Assembly (NCBI RefSeq): GCF_000410515.1
Contig: NC_021500.1
Span: 2,170,001 to 2,234,000 of the forward strand
DNA from: Enterobacter sp. R4-368
GTDB taxonomy: Bacteria; Pseudomonadota; Gammaproteobacteria; Enterobacterales; Enterobacteriaceae
Direction: 5' to 3'
Length of the DNA: 64,000 bases
The translations under genes were made by a program, and so were the position numbers. Of this stretch, positions 36,448 through 46,800 are shown one piece after another. Within the stretch, counting starts at the first letter, position 1; every line of letters starts with the position of its first letter. The notes beneath the pieces were generated by a model that was not told the origin of the DNA, ran no database searches, and saw only the letters and a program-made list of their open reading frames with translations.

Positions 36448-36939
36448 TTACGCGGTGGCGCGTTCGTTCCAGGAATCGGAATGAATGATGTTGCCGTCTT
36501 TGTAGGTCCAGGTGATTTTTTCGTAGCGCAGTTCGATCTGTTCGAGGTGGTTGTGCTTCTCGTAAGAAGGATCTTTGATGTCGTGCATCACCGGATTCAC
36601 TTTCACCACTTTCACGTTTTCCAGAGTGGTGTTGAAGTACTCCACTTCCTGACCCGCGTCGTTGATTTTGTACCACTTGAATTCAGCAGACTTCAGGGTC
36701 TGGCCGGTCGTCACCGCCTTGTACAGATACGGGCTGGAAGAATCGATTTCCTTCGTAAACAGGAACGGGGTGTGGATACGGGTACCGGTCAGCTTGCCGG
36801 TGTTGTTGTCCGTCGGGATGTACAGGTTGTGCTGCTGTGCAACGACTTCGATGCTGCCTTCGCGATCCTGGACATCCACAGACCCTTTAATGTCCGCGCC
36901 GCCGTCATCTTTCAGCCAAAGGTAAACGGGAATTGCCAT
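36448..36939 (-). CDS. hcp: T6SS tube protein Hcp (TssD)
   Basis: 163 aa, the usual Hcp size: MAIPVYLWLKDDGGADIKGS start, then HTPFLFTKEIDSSSPYLYKAVTTG and the NTTLENVKVVKVNPVMHDIKD segment. Hcp hexamers stack into the inner tube. No C-terminal toxin extension. GGAG Shine-Dalgarno. The terminator-like hairpin directly downstream suggests high expression. Confidence 0.96.
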   Translation of the reverse strand: MAIPVYLWLKDDGGADIKGSVDVQDREGSIEVVAQQHNLYIPTDNNTGKLTGTRIHTPFLFTKEIDSSSPYLYKAVTTGQTLKSAEFKWYKINDAGQEVEYFNTTLENVKVVKVNPVMHDIKDPSYEKHNHLEQIELRYEKITWTYKDGNIIHSDSWNERATA

Positions 36940-36953
36940 TGGATTTACTCCAT

Positions 36954-38621
36954 TTAGTGTTGAGAAACGTCATCATCCTGTGATGACGCTGAGGGTTTGC
37001 CCGGTAGCTGGCAGGCATCGACCTGCGGTACCAGACTGATTTCGACACGGCGGTTGAGCGCACGGCCTTCCGTGGTGTCATTAGTTGCAATGGGGCGACG
37101 TTGACCGTAGCCCTGCACCGCAAAACAGCTTTCCGGCACATCACCGGTGTCGCGCATCCAGTCACGTACCGCTTCGGCGCGCTTCATGGAGAGCGTCTGG
37201 TTAAGCCCAGGATTGCCGGTGTTATCGGTATGCCCGGACACGACAATCAGCCAGCCGGGTTTGGCTTTGATGCCTACCAGGGAGTTGACCAGCAGTTTGG
37301 TAGAGCCTGGCCTAAGGTCGGACATACCCGAGTCGAATAGCGACATGCTGTCGAGGCGGATAATCTTCGGCACCGCTTTTGACTTTGGCGGTGGCGGTGG
37401 TGGAACCCACGTATCAATGGCCTGCTGAACGCTGAGCCACAAACGCTCGCCCGGATAGAGTCCCAGACCGTAACGCTGCGGCTCGCCCTGGCGCTGCCAG
37501 CGTTCCAGCAGCAAGGCATCCTGTTGCAGGGCCTGTAGTGACTGGGCTTTCGGTGCGTAGTGCGTCATCGGAATGGCGTACCAGCGCTGCAGATCGGCAG
37601 CGATCCGCCCGATAAGGGACTGGTTATGTAGCACGGACAGACCAAGCGCGCTGACCATGCAAAACAGCAGGAACATCACCACACGACGCCCGGTTTTCCC
37701 GTCCTGAAGAGGCATGGCATAAGGTGCAAGTAACGGCAAAACCGGATCGGCAAAATGCCACAGCGCCGGATACGTTGAGCTGGAAGCCGGGGGTAAGAGC
37801 CTGGAATGGCGAAACAACCACTGCGGCCAGATGGCACCGGCCTCAGTACGGACAGCCCCACTGCGCACAACCACCGCAAACGGCGTGACAACCGGACACA
37901 GCCTGTCCGCTTTCGTCAGTTCATCCATCACCACCTGTTGCAGCAAGCTAATGGCATGCGACAGATACGGCAGACGGGTCACGTTTTCAGGCAGAGTCCG
38001 CCACGCCTCCAGCGTCTGCACTGGTTCATCCGTCGGGCAGACCAGCGGCGTTTTACCGCGAATCACGATCCACGGTGTTTCCGGTCCGGAAAACTCACCA
38101 ACCAGCACGACAGGTGGCAAATAGCCGGAAAGATTTTTCAGCTGCTTTATCTGCTGACGCAGTTCCTTCAGAGAAACACGCAGTCGCCCTTCATCTTTGT
38201 GCAAATCTGGCAGGCAGCGAAACATCACCACCAGTTGCCCGGCCATACGGGGTTCACGCGCGAGTAAACGCTCAGCAAATGTGCTTAGCTGATCCGTTGC
38301 CCCCACTTTCAGATAGCAGCCCTGCGCTGTGGTGCGGCATACATCCTCGACAAACAGTTCGTCGTCGATATCGCCGCATACCAGTAAAACCGGACCGGTG
38401 AAACCGGCTGGCGGAGAAACACCCTCATCAACGTGCTGCCCGACAGGCTGCTGGCGACTGTATCGGCGACGCATCAGCAACAGCGCCACCATGCTCCCTG
38501 TCAGCGTCAGCACACCGTTGACCGGCACAGAGAAATTCAGAAAACCCCAAATCACCCAGAGCGCGGCGGCCAGACAAATCAGCACCGGAAACGCAGCCCG
38601 TGACAGTGCAGATTTTCGCAT
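36954..38621 (-). CDS. T6SS OmpA-family peptidoglycan-binding protein (TagL-like)
   Basis: About 555 aa. Two N-terminal membrane helices, a large middle domain (VLLVCGDIDDELFVEDVC), a further helix (VVMFLLFCMVSALGLSVL, about residue 308), and a C-terminal OmpA-like domain (WLIVVSGHTDNTGNPGLNQTLSMKRAEAV and ending near ALNRRVEISL). It probably ties the TssJLM complex to peptidoglycan. The ATG at 38621 overlaps the tssL stop as TGATG; a longer frame up to 38726 would run inside tssL. Together with the separate DotU protein it does the job of a one-piece evolved TssL. Confidence 0.85.
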   Translation of the reverse strand: MRKSALSRAAFPVLICLAAALWVIWGFLNFSVPVNGVLTLTGSMVALLLMRRRYSRQQPVGQHVDEGVSPPAGFTGPVLLVCGDIDDELFVEDVCRTTAQGCYLKVGATDQLSTFAERLLAREPRMAGQLVVMFRCLPDLHKDEGRLRVSLKELRQQIKQLKNLSGYLPPVVLVGEFSGPETPWIVIRGKTPLVCPTDEPVQTLEAWRTLPENVTRLPYLSHAISLLQQVVMDELTKADRLCPVVTPFAVVVRSGAVRTEAGAIWPQWLFRHSRLLPPASSSTYPALWHFADPVLPLLAPYAMPLQDGKTGRRVVMFLLFCMVSALGLSVLHNQSLIGRIAADLQRWYAIPMTHYAPKAQSLQALQQDALLLERWQRQGEPQRYGLGLYPGERLWLSVQQAIDTWVPPPPPPKSKAVPKIIRLDSMSLFDSGMSDLRPGSTKLLVNSLVGIKAKPGWLIVVSGHTDNTGNPGLNQTLSMKRAEAVRDWMRDTGDVPESCFAVQGYGQRRPIATNDTTEGRALNRRVEISLVPQVDACQLPGKPSASSQDDDVSQH

Positions 38622-39346
38622 CAGCGCAACTCCGGTAATTGCTGGCGCAGAAGATCCTTCAACCACAGGTGACCGCCAGCCCAGACCAGTGCAGTGACAA
38701 GTGCCGCCAGGATTATCCAGAACCATACGGAGCGCAGAATGTTGTAGCGGCGCTTACCGGTTTTCTGTACGACCAGATCAACGCTAGTCTCCAGCGGTGG
38801 TACGCGCTCATTAAGAGCGGCAATCACCTCTTCTCGCTGGGTCTGTCCGGCACCAGAGAAGGCAAACTGCCCCTGGAACCCCAACGCAAGAACACGCTGG
38901 TAGCAAGTCAGCACCGCAGGAACCGGTGACGGCTGACGCAGCACTTCCGCAATGCGGTCATATAAAGCACCACCCGCACGCAGCGAGCCAAAGTAACGGG
39001 CCTGCAACGGCGCTGCGCGCCAGGCTTTGATGCCTTCGTCCATGTCAGCCTTCTGCGGTGCCACTGTTGCAGATTCAGAGTCCGACGAATCCGCCTCTGT
39101 TCCAGCAGGCACAGATTTACGGTTCATCACCGCTTCATCCAGCAGGGCACACTGCGCATAGGTAATATGTGCGATGCTCTCGCTGTCGTAACCAGCGTGC
39201 TCCAGCGCTTCGCGTACACTCTCCACCTGGGCACAACAGTTTTTATAGAGCGCCTTGCCATCCGGCGCTCTGGCGGCGTGACGCAGTTGAGACACGGTGA
39301 GCCAGGAGTCCGCCATCAGGTCGTCGATATCGATATCCTTTCTCAT
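38621..39346 (-). CDS. tssL: T6SS inner-membrane protein TssL (DotU/IcmH)
   Basis: 241 aa. Cytoplasmic DotU domain (AQCALLDEAVM; FGSLRAGGALYDRI; CYQRVLALGFQGQF) then one C-terminal membrane helix (SVWFWIILAALVTALVWAGG) and a short periplasmic tail. It recruits the baseplate to TssM. It overlaps tssK upstream (4 nt) and the OmpA-like gene downstream (1 nt). Confidence 0.95.
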   Translation of the reverse strand: MRKDIDIDDLMADSWLTVSQLRHAARAPDGKALYKNCCAQVESVREALEHAGYDSESIAHITYAQCALLDEAVMNRKSVPAGTEADSSDSESATVAPQKADMDEGIKAWRAAPLQARYFGSLRAGGALYDRIAEVLRQPSPVPAVLTCYQRVLALGFQGQFAFSGAGQTQREEVIAALNERVPPLETSVDLVVQKTGKRRYNILRSVWFWIILAALVTALVWAGGHLWLKDLLRQQLPELR

Positions 39347-40692
39347 GAGCGCAGCACCGCAAACAGTTCAAGTTCAAGCTCGCCCAACAGTGACGGTACG
39401 TAGAACAAGCACACGCCCTGCTCCAGCATCTCCTGCGCCGCACGGCTCTCCATATCCAGCACGAAGTACTGATTTTCCAGGCGCACCGGCAGTGCTGCAG
39501 GAACACGGGTAAGCGGGATAAGACCAATGCCTTCCATTGCCACACTGGTAATCTGGCCCACATCATCCGGGGTACCGGCCATGGCCATTTCGGTAAATTT
39601 CTCGGCTACCTGCCAGGCCGGCAAATTTGAACGGACAGACAGGTAAAAATCGGCTTCTTCGCGCAGACGGATATCGTGCAACACCGCTTTCCAGGTTTGC
39701 TCGTCCAGGCGGGTCATATTCACGGCAACCACGCGCGACGGCAGACTGGCTTCCAGTAGCTCACTGATAAGTTCAAATAACGGCGGGAAGGTGTTTTCCG
39801 GAGCGTGATGGTCATAGCCCGGGATCGCATCCAGATCGCGATCCAGCGAAAACGTCAGCAGGCTGCCGGCAAGTCGCGCCAGCTCTGCCCATACCTGTTC
39901 AGGGTGACGAGCCGGGAAGCGTTCGAACTCAGTCAAAACACGGGCATGCGTATTTAGCGCATTCAGCAACCAGAACAGCGAGACATCGGCAACCGCAAAG
40001 TCTGCCATGCGGTCATTGCTCTCGCGACGCATCGCCATCAGACGCTGGCGTCGGGAACGCAACTGGCGGTTCAGCAGCACCAGACGTTCACGTAACAGGC
40101 TGCTTGCAGAGAACATTGCCATCGGTGGCACAAAGTCCGGATCCTGACGCCAGCCACCCTGCCCATCACGCAACAGACGAGCTACGGCACAGGTCTGCCA
40201 GGCATCGTTACTTTCGTGATCAAAGCGGAACGCGAGATTGAAACGGGCCACGGCCATTGGCTCTTCTTCCTGACCGAATAGATCCTGAACGGCCACCCAC
40301 TCTTCGCGATAGCGCAGCGGACGTTCGGCAGACACTGTTTCCATCTGGACATTAACAATGCCGGGTTGCATCACTGGCAGCGCAATCAGCACGGTCACAC
40401 TCTCCACCTGACCGGAGTCCGGCAGCGCCACTTCTCTCGGCTCAGGCGGTAAATCACTGTTTTGTGTGTCAACCAGTGTGCCATCCGGCAGCCACAGACG
40501 CAGGGTCTGCACCTGCACCCGACCAGACGCGAGAAGGGCGTCATTGAACTCGACTCGCTCAACCCCCCACGGAAAGGGGCTGTAAAGCCGGGATAATCCG
40601 GCACGGGAAAAAGATTCCCACCCGGACTGCTGCTGGAACTGCTGAGGGGCCAGCAAGGCCCCTTCATTCCATAACGGACGATAGATCTTCAT
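39343..40692 (-). CDS. tssK: T6SS baseplate protein TssK
   Basis: 449 aa, typical TssK: MKIYRPLWNEGALLAPQQFQQQ, then a long helical region (RERLVLLNRQLRSRRQRL) and LIPLTRVPAALPVRLENQYF near the end. TssK links the baseplate to the membrane complex. It lies between tssC and tssL. Confidence 0.95.
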   Translation of the reverse strand: MKIYRPLWNEGALLAPQQFQQQSGWESFSRAGLSRLYSPFPWGVERVEFNDALLASGRVQVQTLRLWLPDGTLVDTQNSDLPPEPREVALPDSGQVESVTVLIALPVMQPGIVNVQMETVSAERPLRYREEWVAVQDLFGQEEEPMAVARFNLAFRFDHESNDAWQTCAVARLLRDGQGGWRQDPDFVPPMAMFSASSLLRERLVLLNRQLRSRRQRLMAMRRESNDRMADFAVADVSLFWLLNALNTHARVLTEFERFPARHPEQVWAELARLAGSLLTFSLDRDLDAIPGYDHHAPENTFPPLFELISELLEASLPSRVVAVNMTRLDEQTWKAVLHDIRLREEADFYLSVRSNLPAWQVAEKFTEMAMAGTPDDVGQITSVAMEGIGLIPLTRVPAALPVRLENQYFVLDMESRAAQEMLEQGVCLFYVPSLLGELELELFAVLRS

Positions 40693-40710
40693 CCCTGGTA
40701 TTCCTTCGCC

Positions 40711-42252
40711 TTATGACTTGGCCTTCGGCATCTGGGAAACCAGTGACAGGTTGACGTCCATGCCTTCGACCTGGAAATGCGGGATGGCATAGAGTTTGAC
40801 GCGGAAGAACCCCGGGTTATCGTCAATATCTTCCACCACGACTTTGGCATCACGCAGCGGATGGGAAGCCTGCAGCTCGTCGCCCGGATCGGTCATTTCG
40901 GTGACCAGACTGCGCACCCAGGTGTTCAGCTCCAGTTCCAGTAAACGGCGATCTTTGGTCGTACCGATGTTTTCACGCTGAATAAGCTTCAGATAATGCG
41001 CAATACGCGAGAGCAGGAAGATATACGGCAGGCGCGCATTGATACGGCTATTGGCGGTTGCGTCAGCGGTATCGTACAGCGCCGGTTTCTGCGTGGAGTT
41101 AGCGGAGAAGAAGCAGGCGTAATCACGGTTTTTGTAATACGACAGTGGAATAAAGCCGAGATTTGCGAACTCGAACTCACGCGTTTCCGGGATCATCACT
41201 TCAGAGGGGATTTTTACCTGATTGCCCGTGCCGAGGTCGTAAAGGTGAATAGGCAGATCCTGAACTGCACCGCCCGCCTGCGGGCCACGAATTTGTACAC
41301 ACCAACCGTTATTGATAAAGCTGCGTACCATATTGGCGGCAAAGGCGAACGAGGCGTTGGTCCACAGGTATTTATCGTGATCCGGCCCTTTCACTTGTTC
41401 CACATAATTGAAACTGCGTACCGGCACGGTGTCAGGGCCATATGGCAGGCGGCCAAGCACACGCGGCATCACCAGACCGATATAGCGGGAGTCGTCCGTC
41501 TCGCGAAAGGATTTCCACTTGATGTACTCAGCGCGGTCAAAGTAGTTGCCGATATCTTTTATCGCCGCCACGTCCGCCATCGCGTCCTTGAGGAAAAATT
41601 TCGGCCCCGCAGAGCCGATAAACGGCATGTGGGCAGCGGCAGACACTTTCGAAATATTGCGCAGCAAAGCGACATCCTGCGCAGAAGCATCAAACTCGTA
41701 AGCAGAAATCAGCGCGGCAATGGGCTCGCCACCCGGCGTGTCATATTCATCGATATAAGTGTGTTTGTATAAACCACTCTGAATAATTTCGGGGCTATCT
41801 TCAAAATCCTGGCGCAGATCGTCTTTGGAGAGATCGAGCAGTTCGATTTTGACGTTCTGGCGAAAATCGGTTTTATCCACCAGAGATTTCAGCCCACACC
41901 ACAGACTTTCTACTGCCTGAAACGCCTCATGGTGCATCACCGCATCCAGTTGACGGCTAATCTGGTAATCCAGCTGTGCGATATGGTGATCAATCAAATT
42001 GCGGTCAAGTTTTTCAACTTTCGAACCGGATTTTGTCAGGCATTCCAGGAACACCTGCATCCCTGCGGTCAGACGCTCATCGGCTGTTGCATCCGACATC
42101 GCCTGCGCATCCTGCCAGATATCCAGCGCGCTTAGCGTTGTTACCGGGTTCAGATTGATTTTTTCAAATAAAGAGGCATAGACACCTCCCGCTTGCGTGC
42201 CTTGTAAAACCACGCTTTCGCCTGTGGCGACACTTTCATTTTGTACAGACAT
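40711..42252 (-). CDS. tssC: T6SS sheath large subunit TssC
   Basis: 513 aa. Family signatures: LVDKTDFRQNVKIELLD, FIGSAGPKFF, LVMPRVLGRLPYGPDTVPV, and IFLLSRIAHYLKLIQRENIG. It forms the contractile sheath with TssB. I chose the ATG at 42252 because AAGGA is 6 nt upstream; ATG 42258 is in frame but worse placed. Gap to tssB 38 nt. Confidence 0.96.
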   Translation of the reverse strand: MSVQNESVATGESVVLQGTQAGGVYASLFEKINLNPVTTLSALDIWQDAQAMSDATADERLTAGMQVFLECLTKSGSKVEKLDRNLIDHHIAQLDYQISRQLDAVMHHEAFQAVESLWCGLKSLVDKTDFRQNVKIELLDLSKDDLRQDFEDSPEIIQSGLYKHTYIDEYDTPGGEPIAALISAYEFDASAQDVALLRNISKVSAAAHMPFIGSAGPKFFLKDAMADVAAIKDIGNYFDRAEYIKWKSFRETDDSRYIGLVMPRVLGRLPYGPDTVPVRSFNYVEQVKGPDHDKYLWTNASFAFAANMVRSFINNGWCVQIRGPQAGGAVQDLPIHLYDLGTGNQVKIPSEVMIPETREFEFANLGFIPLSYYKNRDYACFFSANSTQKPALYDTADATANSRINARLPYIFLLSRIAHYLKLIQRENIGTTKDRRLLELELNTWVRSLVTEMTDPGDELQASHPLRDAKVVVEDIDDNPGFFRVKLYAIPHFQVEGMDVNLSLVSQMPKAKS

Positions 42253-42290
42253 CAACATTCCTTATTCATCTGTTAAAACTTCGCCAGCAT

Positions 42291-42788
42291 TTATGGCTGT
42301 TTGGGCGCAAGAGAGGAGAGCTCATCACGCAGTTCTGCGCTGAGAGAGGGGTTAAGAAGAATTTTTTCTAATTCCTTTCGGAAAGTCTGATTATCGAGTA
42401 AGTTCGCTTTCAGATCGCGAAGCAGATTGCGCATTGCCAACATAGCTTTGAGCTGGGGAATTTGGCGGGCAACCTCTTCTGGCGTGAAATCTTTCATATC
42501 GCGGAACGTCAAGCTGATATTCTCTTCGCTACCATTACCCGCCAGGGTATTTTCAACAACAAGGTTAACTTTTGGGGAATAATCAGAAAGAACACTATTA
42601 AAGTTATTTTTATTAACGTTGACTTTAACGCGTTCGCTTAAAGACGCCGTTTCCTGCCCATTACTAAAATCACCCGTCACCAGTAATTTCAACGGTAATT
42701 CTGTTTTTTTCTGTGCTCCGCCCGTATGCAGGTCGAGTTTCAGGTTGATACGTGCTTTCGGTATCTCCCGCTGGAAGCTATCGCTCAT
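42291..42788 (-). CDS. tssB: T6SS sheath small subunit TssB
   Basis: 165 aa: FQREIPKARINLKLDLHTGG, then KLLVTGDFSNGQ and SLTFRDMKDFTPEEVARQIP, typical TssB. Start ATG 42788 with GAGGGAA just upstream; in-frame codons up to 42848 lack support. It is the first gene of the T6SS operon. The 276 bp before it (42789-43064) are AT-rich with no gene and should hold the main T6SS promoter. Confidence 0.95.
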   Translation of the reverse strand: MSDSFQREIPKARINLKLDLHTGGAQKKTELPLKLLVTGDFSNGQETASLSERVKVNVNKNNFNSVLSDYSPKVNLVVENTLAGNGSEENISLTFRDMKDFTPEEVARQIPQLKAMLAMRNLLRDLKANLLDNQTFRKELEKILLNPSLSAELRDELSSLAPKQP

Positions 42789-43064
42789 CGTTCCCTCTCT
42801 GTTTATTGCTTTGTGATATTTGCGCGTAACTATCCCTGCGCATAACACGGCAACAATAAACCAAAACGTTTCATTTTTTCACATCGAATTTTAAAGATTA
42901 GGAATAAATAAAGAAATTTACTTAATTATTAATATTCGGAGTTATTAATTGATGAGCTAATTATCGCACAGCACTTTCCAGATAATATTATTGCTGGTAA
43001 TAAAGCCGCGCAATATTTTCGGAAAGCATTCCTGAATGTATTTTAATTCATCGCTAAAGTTTCT

Positions 43065-43697
43065 TTAACGCTGTTCAAGTTGATAATACGGTACCCGCCG
43101 CGTTGTGCCCGTCAGGCTATCGAATACATCCGTTTCTGCGGTGCTGATCCTCATCCCTTTCTTTCTGAGTCTCGCCACATCGGCGGCCAGCCGCTGAATG
43201 CCAAACCAGAATAACGCATCAAGCGCCGTGACCTGGAGACCCCTCTCCAGCGCCAACTTCAGACGTTCGCGCGGGGCTTTAACCTCTTTGGCGATTTGCT
43301 GGTACGGCGCAGCCGTAACGTTAGTGGGATCAAGGCGACGAATACGATTGGAAAAGCGGTAGCTAAAGGCATCCGGGATAGCGCTTAAATCGCTTTTCAG
43401 ACTGTAAGTACATCCCCAGCGGCTGCCGCTGATAACGGCGGGTTTACGGCTGATTTGCAGCTCGTCGCGCAGGCTGTCAATAAGCTGCGGTGCACGAACC
43501 AGCAACAAACGAAAAGGTAACTCCAGGCTGGTAGCGTAATCCACATTCAACAGTGCAATGCGTAAACGTTCCTGCGCCCCGGCCTGCGTCTGGCGGCACT
43601 CATCCATGACATCTGCCCACTGACGCGCCAGACGCGGCGTTTCATCAACTGCGGTGAAACTATATTTTTCAATCTGATAGTCGATGCGCCCGCTCAT
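43065..43697 (-). CDS. Helix-turn-helix protein of unknown role between T6SS and NRPS
   Basis: 210 aa. The C-terminal third (ERGLQVTALDALFWFGIQRL, then AADVARLRKKGMRISTAETD) resembles the HTH_39-type winged helix seen in phage and mobile-element proteins. The N-terminal 130 residues are of no family I recognise. It is transcribed leftward towards tssB, 276 bp away, and is separated from the NRPS operon by a terminator. It could regulate the T6SS, or be a domesticated mobile-element gene. No recombinase motifs are seen. Confidence 0.65.
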   Translation of the reverse strand: MSGRIDYQIEKYSFTAVDETPRLARQWADVMDECRQTQAGAQERLRIALLNVDYATSLELPFRLLLVRAPQLIDSLRDELQISRKPAVISGSRWGCTYSLKSDLSAIPDAFSYRFSNRIRRLDPTNVTAAPYQQIAKEVKAPRERLKLALERGLQVTALDALFWFGIQRLAADVARLRKKGMRISTAETDVFDSLTGTTRRVPYYQLEQR

Positions 43698-43801
43698 CTC
43701 TGTCTGCCTCTGTTCCCTCGCCTTTTTCCGCGAATCACTTTACCAGCGTGCAAATACAACCGGAAGCAGGAGGCAGCGCGGATCTTTGTTTTTATACGCA
43801 T

Positions 43802-43831
43802 AAATAAAAAACCACCTCATCCGAGGTGGTT
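43802..43831 (-). terminator. Rho-independent terminator of the NRPS operon
   Basis: A 9-bp stem (AACCACCTC / GAGGTGGTT, 43810-43831) followed on the minus strand by TTTTTTATTTA, 28 nt past the NRPS stop. It separates NRPS transcription from the HTH gene and T6SS operon. Confidence 0.9.
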
Positions 43832-43858
43832 CAGGTTTGTTATGAGAAACGGACCCGG

Positions 43859-46800
43859 CTAAGGCTGACTGATCACGGTCGTAATATGATCGGCAAGCGC
43901 GCCCGCGTGCGGCATGGTCAACATAGTCATATGATTTCCTGGGCTCAGCATGGCGGTGAATTGTGTCGCGTATTCACGCCACACCGCCTCGCGCTGTTCC
44001 CGCTCTGCACCATTAGCCTCTTGTGCATTAATGCTATGCAACCTCCCCTGGTAACGCGCGCGGGGAACATAGGAGGTATTGAGGTTTGCGTACAACACAT
44101 GGAAAACACCAGCCAGCAACGAAAGTGGCGTGTTGCGGGTGTAAACCCCCGCCTCAATCAAAAGTTGATGCAAACAGATAAGCCGCTGCTGTGGCGCCAT
44201 TCCCAATAGCGCGTCCTCCGTAATGGGCAGCTCCCGGTTCAGCATCAAATTATAAATGCTGATTAATTTCATCACTGCCCCGAGGTGGCTGACCGGCGGT
44301 TTAGCCCCGGGAGAGCGGCTGTCAATGATAATCAGATCGGCAACCGTCTCCCCTTGCGCCTGTAATTGCAGCGCAATTTCAAAGGCTATCCAGCCGCCAA
44401 AGGAGTGCCCAATAAGGTGATATGGCCCGGAAGGCTGACGTTCACGCATTGCGCTGATGTAATCACGTGCCGTCTCTTCAATTGTCAGATGCGGCATGGT
44501 TTTCACATCGGTGAGCCCGCGTGCCTGCAGCGCATAAACAGGAAGTGTTGCAGGCAAAAGTCCCACCACGTCAAGAAAACTGAATGCGGATGCACCGGCA
44601 CCCGGGATGCAAAATAGTGGCGTTTCGCAATCGGCCCCCTCCTGCATAACAACCACCGGCTGGTAGGAAGATCGGGGGAGCAGGTCTGCCGACATTGTCT
44701 TCGCCAGTTGCGCCAGCAACGGCGGTTGCATAATCGATAAATGCGTCCCACCAATAACATGCAGCGACGAATCGCTGCTTACTGTGCCGTGCCAGCCGCG
44801 CCAGATGTCGTCGCTTTCCTCCAGATTTGCCGTGTAAAGGTTGATGGTGAGATCCGCAGGAATCGGCTGATACCGCAGCCCCAGCGGCCTGATGTACAAC
44901 ACCGTTTCCAGGCGTAACAGCAGATCCTCATAGCTAATATCCTTCGGCAACCAGTTATGTTCGCTGCAAAGATCAAAAACGGCTTGCATATCAAGGGGAC
45001 TTTGCAGCTGTGCCAGTATCGACCTTTCGCTCTCCGGCACATGCATGGATAAGAAATTGACGATCATTTCGTCACGTACTGCCGGCTCGCTGCTCGCGCT
45101 GACATCACGCTTCTGATGCGCAGCCGGATGATAGCTGTCAATCATGCCGATAAAGGCGATCTCTTCCCCGCTTCGTTGCAACTGCAGCGCAATTTCATAA
45201 CTGATAACACCGCCTAAAGACCAGCCCGCAAGGTGGTAAGGTCCATGCGCCTGTACGCGACGGATGGCTTCAATATGGCAGGCGGCCAGCGCTTCCAGCG
45301 ATGCCGGCGGATTCTCTGCGTTATGCAGACCAAGTGCCGAAAGTGCATACACGGGGCGATCGACCCGCAACATCGTAGCCAGAGGCGAATAGACCAGCGG
45401 ATCGCCGGAAGGCTCATGCACCAGAAAAAGCGGCGGCTGTGTACCTTCCCCCCGCAGCACAACAGGATTATCGGCAAAAGGTGATGCGAGTGATTTTTCC
45501 CTGTCCTGAATAAAGCCAGCAAGCTGCGCCAGGGATGGCCTGGCAAAGAGTGTCGCCAGTGAGATAGCCAGCCCAGTTTTTGCCATGCGGTTTAACAGCT
45601 GAACCGCCAGTAAAGAGTGACCACCGAGTTCAAAAAAGTTGTCATGCCGCCCGACCTGCGACAGCCCCAGCAGCTCACACCAGATAGCCGCAAGCATGTT
45701 TTCCACCTCACCAGCCGGGGGTTCATCCCCGCGGGTGACCAGCGCAGCGCGATCCGGTGCGGGCAGCGCCTGACGATCCAGCTTGCCGTTCGGCGTAAGC
45801 GGAAAGCTCTCCAGCGTGACATACGCGGCGGGCAGCATATATTCCGCCAGCGACTGCGCCAGCTGCTGACGCAGTCGTGCAGGCTCCGGCGTGTGGCCGG
45901 GTTCTGCCAGCAGATAGGCGACCAGCCGCTTATCACCCGGCAACTCTTCCCGCGCCATCACCACCGCGTCGCACACACCGTCGCATGCCGTCAGGCAGGC
46001 CTCGATTTCCCCCGGCTCGATGCGGAATCCGCGCAGTTTGACCTGGAAATCATTACGCCCGAGGAACTCAATATTGCCGTCCGGCAGCCAGCGACCGAGG
46101 TCGCCGGTTCTGTACATCCGCTGACCAGGCGTGAACGGGTCCGGCAGGAAACGCTCTGCCGTCAGTTCCGGGCGGTTGAGGTAACCCCGTGCCACGCCGT
46201 TGCCAGCGATATAAAGCTCGCCGCAGATCCCCAGCGGTACTGGCTGACCGTGATCATCGAGGAAATAGATCTGCGTGTTGTCGAGCGGTTTGCCAATGCC
46301 CGGCGTCGCCAGCGTTTTATCAACCACGCACATACTGGCATTGACGGTACACTCCGTCGGCCCGTAGGCGTTAACAAAACGGATCTGCTCAATGTTTTGC
46401 ATGGCCGACCAGGCTGATAACGGGATCGCATCGCCACCGATAATGACAGTACAGGGATAGCCCTCATACGCTTTCTGTAACCCTGCGGCAATCAGCCCCT
46501 GCAACTGAAGGGGCGTGCAATCGATCACATCAACGCGTTGACGGCGCAAGAATGCTAACAGCGCGCCACCCTCTTTACGAACCGCCTCCGGAACGATGAC
46601 CATCGTATGCCCCAACAGTAAGTGCACCCAGCTCTGCACCGAGGCATCAAACACAATGCTGGCATTCATACTCACGCGCGAAGGATGTTGTATACCCAGC
46701 CTCGCCTGTATGGCGCTTTGCATGCTGACAACATTGCGGTGCTCAACCATCACCCCCTTGGGTTTCCCGGTCGAGCCGGAGGTGTAAATCACATACGCCA

